From Candidatus Dechloromonas phosphorivorans (GTDB lineage: Bacteria; Pseudomonadota; Gammaproteobacteria; Burkholderiales; Rhodocyclaceae): a stretch of DNA of 64,000 bases. Location: assembly GCA_016709495.1 (NCBI GenBank), contig JADJMS010000047.1, positions 62,001 through 126,000 of the forward strand, read 5' to 3'. How positions within the stretch are numbered: the stretch's first letter is position 1; the number at the start of each line of letters is the position of its first letter. The translations under genes were made by a program, and so were the position numbers. A model generated the notes under the pieces. It worked only from the letters and a program-made list of their open reading frames with translations. It ran no database searches and was not told the DNA's origin. Shown here piece after piece: positions 42,507 through 49,892 of the stretch.

Positions 42507-42950
42507 ATGTTCAAGCACATTCTTATTCCGACAGACGGTTCCGAACTTTCACGCGCTACAGCAAGCCGTGCCGTTTCATTCGCCAAGGAAGCCGGCGCCC
42601 GCGTCACTGTTTTCTATGCCAAGCCGGAATACCCGATTGCCTACTTTGGTGAAGGTGCTCTGATCGACCCGACAACGCCTGAAAAATTTGCCGAACTGGC
42701 TGATCAGCAAGCCACGGAATACCTTGCCGATGTCCAGCGCCAATGCGCCGAAGCAGGTGTCGAATGCAACACCGTTTCGGCAACCAGCGACATTCCTTAT
42801 GAGGCAATCATCGAAGCTGCGGATAAATCCGGCTGCGACCTGATCTTCATGGCCTCGCATGGTCGGCGCGGGATCAGCGGCTTTTTGCTGGGCAGCGAGA
42901 CCAACAAGGTACTGACCCACTCCAAAGTACCCGTACTGGTTTACCGCTGA
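42507..42950 (+). CDS. Universal stress protein (UspA family)
   Basis: The ATG at 42507 with GGAGG 6 nt upstream opens MFKHILIPTDGSELSRATAS, a normal Usp start; the longer frame from 42396 is not coding-like. The 147-residue protein has the ATP-binding loop ASHGRRGISGFLLGSETNKV followed by VPVLVYR. It is divergent from phaC and stands alone. Expression in stress or oxygen limitation is likely from the family, but I see no clear site. Confidence 0.9.
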   Translation: MFKHILIPTDGSELSRATASRAVSFAKEAGARVTVFYAKPEYPIAYFGEGALIDPTTPEKFAELADQQATEYLADVQRQCAEAGVECNTVSATSDIPYEAIIEAADKSGCDLIFMASHGRRGISGFLLGSETNKVLTHSKVPVLVYR

Positions 42951-42957
42951 TTTACTG

Positions 42958-43656
42958 CTATTTTGGCAGTGGCATCAGCCGCTGCAGCAAGGCACCACTT
43001 TCGCCATCAAAGAAAGAAACCGTTTCAAGCCTGCCGACCAGATAGCGCTTTTTCAGCGTGAAGTCAGTCGGTTTGCCATAGGTTGCCTTCCAGAAAGTTG
43101 TACTTTCGCTGATCACTGGCTCGATTAACCGTGCCGTAGCGTGCATCGTGACTTTTTGAGCCTTGCCTGCCGGCACGCGGGCGACAAAACCAGAATCATC
43201 ATCAACTGCACGCGGGTAAAAATCGTAGAGGTTTTCGAAGGCCAGGAAATAGTCGTAGCGCCAGACCACTTTCATTTGCTGCGCTTCGCCTATCTTGTCT
43301 TCGAAAGCATATTCACCGCGTGATTCGATGACTGACTGAAGCGGCAAAAATTTGAAGCGGTAATAATCGTCGACCGCAACATTTGCCAATGGCTGCCAGC
43401 TCCAGCCTTCGGCAATGTTGTTGAAGGCCATGCGGTAGCGAATTTCGGCGGCATCACCGATTTGCTCAACGCTAAAGCCGGGGCTGGAGGCGAGATCGAT
43501 GTCGACTTCAATCAACTCGCCAACTATCCGGTTTTGATTTGCGCGCACTTCCGCTACCAGATGCTGGAACTGATGTTCAGCCGTATCTGTCGCACCGGCA
43601 GTACCCAAAAAAGCGGCGGCCCAAGCCGCCGTCAAAATATATCTGGAGTAATACAT
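42958..43656 (-). CDS. Exported protein of unknown function (DUF3108/DUF4390-like size)
   Basis: I chose the ATG at 43656, which opens a signal peptide (RYILTAAWAAAFLGTAGA); a longer frame lacks one. The 232-residue product is mixed, with a conserved-looking stretch YRMAFNNIAEGWSWQPLANV, FLPLQSVIESRGEYAFED, VVWRYDYFLAFENLYDFYPR and a C-terminal GRLETVSFFDGESGALLQRL. I do not recognise the family. It follows the ABC export genes on the same strand (103 bp downstream of the permease) and could be a periplasmic partner, but this is guesswork. Repeat copy 11 encodes VAVDDYY. Confidence 0.6.
   Translation of the reverse strand: MYYSRYILTAAWAAAFLGTAGATDTAEHQFQHLVAEVRANQNRIVGELIEVDIDLASSPGFSVEQIGDAAEIRYRMAFNNIAEGWSWQPLANVAVDDYYRFKFLPLQSVIESRGEYAFEDKIGEAQQMKVVWRYDYFLAFENLYDFYPRAVDDDSGFVARVPAGKAQKVTMHATARLIEPVISESTTFWKATYGKPTDFTLKKRYLVGRLETVSFFDGESGALLQRLMPLPK
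43347..43381 (-). repeat. Dispersed uptake-signal-like repeat, copy 11 (in exported protein)
   Basis: Minus-strand core TGTTGCGGTCGAC at 43369-43381, then ATTATTA and CAAATTTTT. Confidence 0.75.
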
Positions 43657-43759
43657 ATTGCTTCCGTAGCGCCACCGAAAGGGCAGCGAACGGGGAGAAG
43701 AATGCGCCTCACGCCGCCTCGTGCCCATGATCCAGATCAACTCATTGCGCTCTGATGAC

Positions 43760-44893
43760 TCAAACCTGCGACTGGGTAACCGCCTTGCGGAAGCGGTAAA
43801 GTGCGATGTTGAAAAAGACCGCCCCGACGCCGGTCATCGCCAGCAGATCGCGCCAGACCACATCCAGCCCCGCGCCACGATAAAGAATGCCCTGCGCCAG
43901 GCGGACAAAATAGGTGGTCGGCGCACCGAGCATGATGTTCTGGACGATGGCCGGCATGCTTTCGCGTGGTGTTACGCCACCGGAAAGCAACAACAGTGGA
44001 ATGATGCAGAGAATGACCAGCAGGCCAAGTTGAGGCATTGAGCGGGCCAGTGTGCCGAGGAAGATGCCAATTGACGCAGCGGCAAACAGATAGCAGGCTG
44101 CGGAGGCCAGAAAGAGCGGCAGCGAGCCGGCAATCGGTACTTTCAGCACCTGCTGAACCATGACCAGCAATGCAAACGTGACGCCGATGAGCACGGCCAG
44201 CCCGTTGGCCCAGATCTTCGCCATCATGATTTCGAAGGGGGTCAGCGGCATGACCAGCAGGTGTTCGATGGTGCCGTGCTCACGTTCGCGGATGAAGGCG
44301 GCGCCGACCAGGATGATGGTCAGCATGGTGACGTTGTTGATCACCTCCATGACGCCGCCGAACCAGACGCCAGTCAGGTTGGGGTTGAAGCGGACGCGGG
44401 TCGTCAGTTTGATCGGCGTTTCGGCGCCATCGCGCTTGCCGGTCAGGTATTCGTTCACCTCGCCGAGGGCGATGCTCTTGATATAGGTGGCGCCAATGAA
44501 AGCCTGGCTCATGATCGTCGCGTCGATGTTGAGCTGGATATCCGGCTGGCGGCCAGCCTGCACGTCGTGCTGAAAATTGGCCGGGATGATCAGCGTGAAG
44601 TTGTAGCGCCCGGAATCCATGCCCTGATCGAGCTCGGCCAGCGTCGCCTGCTGCGGTAGACGGAAATACGGCGGGTAAAAAGCATCGACAATACGCCGCG
44701 ACAAAGGCGAACGGTCTTCATCAACCACCGCAATTGGCGCATTGCGCAACTCGACCGATGCGCCGGTCGCCGCCGTGTAAATGGCACCGGTAAACGCCCA
44801 GCAGATCAGGATCAGCAAGACCTTGTCGGCCCACAGGCTCTTCAACTCCTTCAAGCCGAGGCGGTAGATGTTGGAGAGGGAACCCAAGCGCAT
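43760..44893 (-). CDS. ABC-2 type permease (YhhJ/YbhR-like)
   Basis: This 377-residue permease has one N-terminal membrane helix (ADKVLLILICWAFTGAIYTA), a large extracytoplasmic domain to about 170 and five or six C-terminal helices with FIREREHGTIEHLLVMPLTP, the ABC-2 coupling motif, and LLLLSGGVTPRESMPAIVQN. Together with the RbbA-like protein and HlyD-type adaptor upstream it should form an exporter for drugs, bile-salt-like compounds or other hydrophobics; the substrate is not predictable. It is 2 bp downstream of the rbbA-like gene. Confidence 0.9.
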   Translation of the reverse strand: MRLGSLSNIYRLGLKELKSLWADKVLLILICWAFTGAIYTAATGASVELRNAPIAVVDEDRSPLSRRIVDAFYPPYFRLPQQATLAELDQGMDSGRYNFTLIIPANFQHDVQAGRQPDIQLNIDATIMSQAFIGATYIKSIALGEVNEYLTGKRDGAETPIKLTTRVRFNPNLTGVWFGGVMEVINNVTMLTIILVGAAFIREREHGTIEHLLVMPLTPFEIMMAKIWANGLAVLIGVTFALLVMVQQVLKVPIAGSLPLFLASAACYLFAAASIGIFLGTLARSMPQLGLLVILCIIPLLLLSGGVTPRESMPAIVQNIMLGAPTTYFVRLAQGILYRGAGLDVVWRDLLAMTGVGAVFFNIALYRFRKAVTQSQV

Positions 44894-44895
44894 GG

Positions 44896-47565
44896 CTATT
44901 TCTCCTGCTTCTTGAGCAGTGCCACGGAGAGCAAGGTCAGGACAGGGATGAAGGCGGCCAGGGCGAGAAACTGCGGCAGCAGGTCGGCAAAACCAAGCGC
45001 CTTGGTGAAGGTGCCACGGCAGATGATCAGAAAATAGCTGGCCGGGAAGAACTGGCCGATCCAGTAGCTGATGCCCTCGAGCGCCGCCACCGGGCTGGTC
45101 AGCCCGGAAAAGCTGACGGTGGGCAGGATGGTCAGGATGGCGGTGCCAAACAAGGCGGCGATCTGCGTGCTGGTGAAGGTGGAAATGAGCAGCCCGATAC
45201 CGGTCGTCGCAATGATGTAAAGGAAGGCGCCAAAACTCAGCGCCAGCAAGCTGCCCTTGATCGGCACATGGAACATGAGCTGCGACTGGACGATGAGCAA
45301 CACGTAGCTGACCAGCGCCACGACGATATAAGGCAACTGCTTGCCGAGCAAGAATTCAAGGCGCGTCACCGGCGTTACGTAGAGGTTGGTGATTGAACCC
45401 AGCTCCTTCTCGCGCACCACGCCGAGCGCCATCAGGATGGCTGGAATGAAGATGAGCAGGATGGGAATCACCGCCGGCACCATGGCGTAGATGCTCTTGA
45501 CGTCCTGGTTGTAGCGGAAACGCGAGACGATATTGACCGGGTAGTCGGTGGTTATGCCAGTAGCTTCGAGGACCAGTTGCTGGACGTAACCGAGGTGCAG
45601 GCCTTGCACGTAGCCACGCACCGTTTCGCCGCGAAACGGCATGGCGCCGTCGATCCAGACGCCGATTTCCGGCCAGTGGCTGCGCCGCAGGTCGCGACCG
45701 AAATTGGCTGGGATGTCGATGGCCAGCGCCAGTTCGCCATTTATCATGCGCCGGTCGAGGTCGGCATCATCGAGAATCGGCGCTTGTTCAATGAAAAAGC
45801 GCGAGCCGGCGATGTTCTGGATGTAGGCCCGGCTTTCCGGCGACTGGTCACGATCAAGTGCCGCAAAACGCAGGCCTTCGACATCGAGCGAAATGCCGAA
45901 GCCGAGCACGAACATCAGCAGCACTGAGCCGAGCAGGGCGAAAGCCAGGCGGATCGGATCGCGGCGCAGTTCCAGCGATTCGCGGTAGGCGTAGCCAAGC
46001 AGGCGGCGCAGGCTGAAGGCGCTGGCGGTGGTGCGCGATGTGTTGCGGTCGACGTCAATTTTTGCCTGTTTTTTTGGGTTGACCGTAACATTTGGCTTAT
46101 CGGCCCCGGTCGCCTCCTCGAGATAGCTGATGAAGGCTTCTTCCAGCGTTTCCTTGCCGCGCTGCTGGCAAATCCCGGCCGGGGTATCACTGGCCAGCAC
46201 CTTGCCGGCGTGCATTAGCGAAATGCGGTCGCAGCGCTCGGCCTCGTTCATGAAATGTGTCGAGATGAAGATGGTGACGCCCTGCTGGCGCGATAGTTCG
46301 ACAAGTAAGGTCCAGAACTCATCGCGCGCAATCGGATCGACGCCCGAGGTTGGTTCATCGAGAATCAGCAGCTTCGGCTCATGCACGACCGCCACGGCCA
46401 GCGACAGGCGCTGGCGGATGCCCAGCGGCAACTCGGCCGCCGCCTTGTCGGCATAGGGTTCCAGCCCGAAGCGCTGCATCAGTTCGCCAACCCGCGTCAG
46501 GCGCCGCGCATCCGGCAAATGAAAGAGCCGCGCATGCAGATCGAGGTTAGCGCGCACGGTCAGCTCGCCATACAGCGAGAAGGCCTGTGACATGTAACCG
46601 ACCTGCTTGCGCGTTTCCAGATCCCGCGCATCGACGGTTTTGCCGAACAGCCTGGCTTCGCCCTCTGTAGGCGGCAGCAGGCCGGTCAGCATTTTCATCG
46701 TCGTCGTCTTGCCGCAACCGTTGGAACCGAGAAAGCCGAAAATTTCGCCTTGGGCAATTTTGAAGCTGACGTGGTCAACCGCCGTAAAATCGCCAAAGCG
46801 CTGTGAGAGATTTTCCGCTTCGATGGCGAAAACCCCGTCGTCCGCCTTCCGTGGCGGAATCACCAATTCATGGTGGGCCTGCCGACGATCTTCCGGCAGC
46901 AACTGGATGAAGGCGCCATCCAGTGTTTTCTGACCGGTCTGTTGGCGCAATTCAGCCGGCGTGCCACTGCCGATCACCTTGCCGGCATCCATCGCCGCCA
47001 GCCAGTCGAACCGTTCGGCTTCTTCCATGTAGGCCGTCGCCACCAGTACGCTCATGCCCGGTCGCCGGGCGCGGATGGTGTCGATCAACTCCCAGAACTG
47101 GCGGCGCGACAGTGGATCAACGCCAGTTGTCGGCTCATCGAGAATCAGCAGATCGGGGTCGTGAATCAGCGCGCAGCACAGGCCGAGCTTCTGCTTCATG
47201 CCGCCCGATAGCTTGGCCGCCGGGCGCTCGCGAAAAGCTTCCAGGCCAGTACTGGTGAGCAGTTCATCGATGCGCTGCTCGCGTTCCTGTTTGCTCTGCC
47301 CGAATAGCCGGCCAAAAAAATCGACGTTCTCAAAGACCGATAGCGTCGGGTACAGATTCTTGCCCAGCCCCTGCGGCATGTAGGCAATGCGTGGTTGCAC
47401 CGAGGCGCGAAATTGCCGTTCGCCGATGTCACCACCGAGTACCTCAACCTTGCCGCTCTGGATCATCCGTGCCCCGGAAACCAAGGCCAGCAGCGAAGAC
47501 TTGCCGACCCCATCGGGCCCGATCAAACCGACCATGCAGCCGGCCGGCAGCGCAATATCCACCAA
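44896..47565 (-). CDS. RbbA-like fused ABC transporter (two ATPases plus permease)
   Basis: At 889 residues: a first ABC domain with Walker A GPDGVGKSS at residues 16-24, LSGGMKQKLGLCCALIHDPD and Walker B LLILDEPTTG; a second with GSNGCGKTT, LPLGIRQRLSLAVAVVHEP and LLILDEPTSG; a linker; then an ABC-2 permease with an extracytoplasmic domain. It starts with TTG just after the HlyD stop and begins only 15 residues before the first Walker A. Relatives have about 20-25 more residues there (the YGK-type strand), so the N-terminus is probably clipped. An inverted pair of dispersed repeats lies in the linker (around residue 492). It should power an exporter with the YhhJ-type permease and the HlyD-type protein. 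Confidence 0.9.
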   Translation of the reverse strand: MVDIALPAGCMVGLIGPDGVGKSSLLALVSGARMIQSGKVEVLGGDIGERQFRASVQPRIAYMPQGLGKNLYPTLSVFENVDFFGRLFGQSKQEREQRIDELLTSTGLEAFRERPAAKLSGGMKQKLGLCCALIHDPDLLILDEPTTGVDPLSRRQFWELIDTIRARRPGMSVLVATAYMEEAERFDWLAAMDAGKVIGSGTPAELRQQTGQKTLDGAFIQLLPEDRRQAHHELVIPPRKADDGVFAIEAENLSQRFGDFTAVDHVSFKIAQGEIFGFLGSNGCGKTTTMKMLTGLLPPTEGEARLFGKTVDARDLETRKQVGYMSQAFSLYGELTVRANLDLHARLFHLPDARRLTRVGELMQRFGLEPYADKAAAELPLGIRQRLSLAVAVVHEPKLLILDEPTSGVDPIARDEFWTLLVELSRQQGVTIFISTHFMNEAERCDRISLMHAGKVLASDTPAGICQQRGKETLEEAFISYLEEATGADKPNVTVNPKKQAKIDVDRNTSRTTASAFSLRRLLGYAYRESLELRRDPIRLAFALLGSVLLMFVLGFGISLDVEGLRFAALDRDQSPESRAYIQNIAGSRFFIEQAPILDDADLDRRMINGELALAIDIPANFGRDLRRSHWPEIGVWIDGAMPFRGETVRGYVQGLHLGYVQQLVLEATGITTDYPVNIVSRFRYNQDVKSIYAMVPAVIPILLIFIPAILMALGVVREKELGSITNLYVTPVTRLEFLLGKQLPYIVVALVSYVLLIVQSQLMFHVPIKGSLLALSFGAFLYIIATTGIGLLISTFTSTQIAALFGTAILTILPTVSFSGLTSPVAALEGISYWIGQFFPASYFLIICRGTFTKALGFADLLPQFLALAAFIPVLTLLSVALLKKQEK
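46041..46090. repeat. Dispersed uptake-signal-like repeat, copies 12 and 13, head-to-head inverted pair (in rbbA-like gene)
   Basis: Plus-strand core TGTTGCGGTCGAC at 46041-46053 and minus-strand core TGTTACGGTCAAC at 46078-46090 flank a 24-bp A/T-rich centre (CAATTTTTGCC and TTTTTTTGGG). The pair encodes NVTVNPKKQAKIDVDRN in the gene. Confidence 0.85.
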
Positions 47566-48552
47566 TTATTTCCCGTTGATCTGCAGGTTGGCCGGCCAGG
47601 CCGCATCGGCATCGAGCCGGACATAGGCCACGCCCGGCATGCCACCCTTGGCCAGATCGCGATGCGCTGCCAGCCAGGCAGGATCAGCCTTGACCTTGAG
47701 GCGGAACATCAGCTTTTCGCGCTCGGTGCGCGTTTCCACCTCGCGCGGGGTGAATTGTGCCTTCGGTGCCACGAAGCTGACTGTTGCCGGCACGGCTTGC
47801 CCCGGCAAGGCATCCAGCACGATACGCGCCTCGCTGCCCAACATCACCTGCCCGGCCTTGTCGGTAGGCAGGAAAATGGTCATGAACATGTCGGACAAAT
47901 CAAGCAAGGTCAGCACCTTGCCTCCTGCCGCCAGCACTTCGCCCGGCTCGGCCAGTCGGTAAAGCACGCGACCACTGATCGGTGCTTTCAGCGAGCTATC
48001 GTTCAGCGCCACCTTCAGGCCATCGACCTTGGCTTCGGCGGCAGCAACCAGCGCATCGGCTTCGCCAACCCGACTTTGCGCCTGCGCCATGCCGGCCATT
48101 GCGCCTTCCATGCCGGTTTGATCGGTATCCAGCTTGCTCTTGGAAATAAAACCACGACTAACCAGATCTTCGGAACGTTTCAGGCTTTTGCCAGCCAGGC
48201 GCGCATCACTGGCCGACTTGCGCACGCCGGCCCGCGTTTCATCGACGCCCTTGCGTGCCTGTAGCACCTGCGCTTCGGCGGCCCGCAACTGGGCGCGCAG
48301 ATCATCGGCATCCAGTCGCGCGACTATCGCACCGGCGATGACCATATCGCCCTCGCGTGGCACAAGTTCGCTCAGTCGCCCGGCAAACTTGGTGGCGACA
48401 TCGACTTCAATTGCTTCCAACCGCCCATTACCCGAAGCCAACCCGGCCGGTAAGCCCGTCGGACGTTGCTGATAGAAATAGTAGGCAACTGTTGCGGTCA
48501 ACGCCGCCAGGATGACAAAAATTAAAGCTTTACCAACAATAGAACGATTCAT
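47566..48552 (-). CDS. HlyD-family periplasmic adaptor (YbhG/YhiI-like)
   Basis: I chose the ATG at 48552 (328 residues, MNRSIVGKALIFVILAALTA) over one 15 bp upstream. A single membrane anchor is followed by the biotinyl-lipoyl half motif (VDVATKFAGRLSELVPREGD), a coiled-coil hairpin (RAAEAQVLQARKGVDETRAG to VDGLKVALNDS) and the second half (SLKAPISGRVLYRLAEPGEV), then a beta-barrel domain. It links the inner-membrane ABC pump to an outer-membrane channel, which is not in this window. A TetR-type operator lies upstream. Repeat copy 14 falls in the membrane anchor and encodes ALTAT. Confidence 0.9.
   Translation of the reverse strand: MNRSIVGKALIFVILAALTATVAYYFYQQRPTGLPAGLASGNGRLEAIEVDVATKFAGRLSELVPREGDMVIAGAIVARLDADDLRAQLRAAEAQVLQARKGVDETRAGVRKSASDARLAGKSLKRSEDLVSRGFISKSKLDTDQTGMEGAMAGMAQAQSRVGEADALVAAAEAKVDGLKVALNDSSLKAPISGRVLYRLAEPGEVLAAGGKVLTLLDLSDMFMTIFLPTDKAGQVMLGSEARIVLDALPGQAVPATVSFVAPKAQFTPREVETRTEREKLMFRLKVKADPAWLAAHRDLAKGGMPGVAYVRLDADAAWPANLQINGK
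48490..48524 (+). repeat. Dispersed uptake-signal-like repeat, copy 14 (in hlyD-like gene)
   Basis: Core TGTTGCGGTCAAC at 48490-48502; the first A/T tract is replaced by GCCAGG, the second (ACAAAAATT) is present. Confidence 0.7.
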
Positions 48553-48571
48553 GGGGCACCCGTTCATTTAC

Positions 48572-48585
48572 TGACCGACTGGTCA
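48572..48585. promoter_or_regulatory. TetR-type operator upstream of the export operon
   Basis: TGACCGACTGGTCA is an inverted repeat of TGACC arms around GACT, of the type bound by TetR-family repressors of ABC/HlyD export operons (compare CecR with ybhGFSR in E. coli). It lies 20 bp upstream of the chosen ATG. No tetR gene is in the window. Confidence 0.6.
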
Positions 48586-48782
48586 TTACGCCATTTGATT
48601 CTAGACCTCACCGAATCAAACAGCCAGTATTGAAATGACTAAATCAGTGCCGGATAAAACTCGAACACACTGCAAAAAATGGCCGGGCGAGGATACACTT
48701 TGCCTATCCAGCGGAGGTATCGCACGATACCGAGACCCTATTCAATTTCTCAGCACCATCAATTTCGTCAAACAGGAACACC

Positions 48783-49889
48783 GTGCGCTTGCCCAGATTG
48801 CTCGATCTCCCAGCCCTGACCATCATCATTCCGCTGGCCGCCTGTGGCCTGCTCGCTTCCGGGATGGGCGAAAGCAGCAGCGCGCTGTTCCTAGCGCTGG
48901 TTACGCTGACCTTGATCGGCACTGTGCTGGTTGCCGTTTATCACGCCGAGATCATCGCCCACCGCATCGGCGAACCACTCGGTACGCTGGTGCTGGCACT
49001 CGCCGTCACGGTCATTGAAGTTTCCCTGATCATTTCCATGATGCTTTCCGGCGGCGAAGAGGCACAAAGCCTGGCGCGCGACACCGTTTTTGCGACGGTA
49101 ATGATCATCTGTAACGGTGTTGTCGGCCTCTGCCTGCTCGCCGGTGGCCTTCGGCACCACATCGTCCATTTCCGCGCCGAAGGCAGTAGCGCGGCACTTT
49201 CGGTGCTCGCTGCGCTGACTACGCTCACCCTGATTCTGCCCGAATTCACCACCAGCACACCCGGACCAACCTACTCAACTGCACAACTGGGTTTTGCCAG
49301 CCTGATGTCGCTCATTCTTTATCTGGTTTTTGTTTTTGTGCAGACCGTGCGCCACAAAGATCATTTTCTGCCGAACAAACCAGAGAACGACGCGACGACC
49401 AATGAGGCCGAAGACCATGGCAGCCACCCCACGCTCAGCACCGCCTGGGCCAGCTTTGTGCTGCTGATGCTTGCTTTGGTCGGTGTTGTCGGTCTGGCCA
49501 AACAACTCTCGCCAGCGATCAAAAGCGGTGTTGAAGCAATTGCGGCCCCGCTTTCCGTCATCGGCATCGCCATCGCCCTGCTCGTATTGCTTCCCGAAAC
49601 CCTCTCCGCCTTGCGCGCAGCACGGCGCAACCAGATACAAACCAGCCTCAATCTGGCCCTCGGCTCGGCGCTCGCCACCATCGGCCTGACCATCCCGGCA
49701 GTCGGCGCTGTCGCCATCATGATGGGCATCACGCTCGATCTCGGCCTGCCGGCCAAGGAAATCGTTTTACTTGCCTTGACCCTGATGGTCAGCGCCATCA
49801 CGGTGATCGGCGGTCAGGCCACCATCATGCAAGGCACGGTTCACCTTGTGCTGTTTGCGGCATTTTTGTTCCTGGCTATCTTTCCCTGA
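48783..49889 (+). CDS. chaA: Calcium/proton antiporter, ChaA type
   Basis: At 368 residues, starting with GTG (AGGAA upstream), it has 11 membrane helices and two CaCA alpha-repeats: VYHAEIIAHRIGEPLGTLVL and AVTVIEVSLIISMMLSGGEE in the first; LLVLLPETLSALRAARRN and NLALGSALATIGLTIPAVGA in the second. The acidic residues of the repeats (GEP, E of VIEVS, PET) are in place. It exchanges Ca2+ or Na+ for H+ across the inner membrane. It is a single gene, divergent from the export operon. Bases 48667-48686 hold a tail-only match to the dispersed repeat in its upstream region. Confidence 0.92.
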   Translation: MRLPRLLDLPALTIIIPLAACGLLASGMGESSSALFLALVTLTLIGTVLVAVYHAEIIAHRIGEPLGTLVLALAVTVIEVSLIISMMLSGGEEAQSLARDTVFATVMIICNGVVGLCLLAGGLRHHIVHFRAEGSSAALSVLAALTTLTLILPEFTTSTPGPTYSTAQLGFASLMSLILYLVFVFVQTVRHKDHFLPNKPENDATTNEAEDHGSHPTLSTAWASFVLLMLALVGVVGLAKQLSPAIKSGVEAIAAPLSVIGIAIALLVLLPETLSALRAARRNQIQTSLNLALGSALATIGLTIPAVGAVAIMMGITLDLGLPAKEIVLLALTLMVSAITVIGGQATIMQGTVHLVLFAAFLFLAIFP

Positions 49890-49892
49890 AAT

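Noticed and set aside
48667..48686. CTGCAAAAAATGGCC upstream of chaA, like the repeat tail
   Set aside because: No core precedes it; not counted as a copy.
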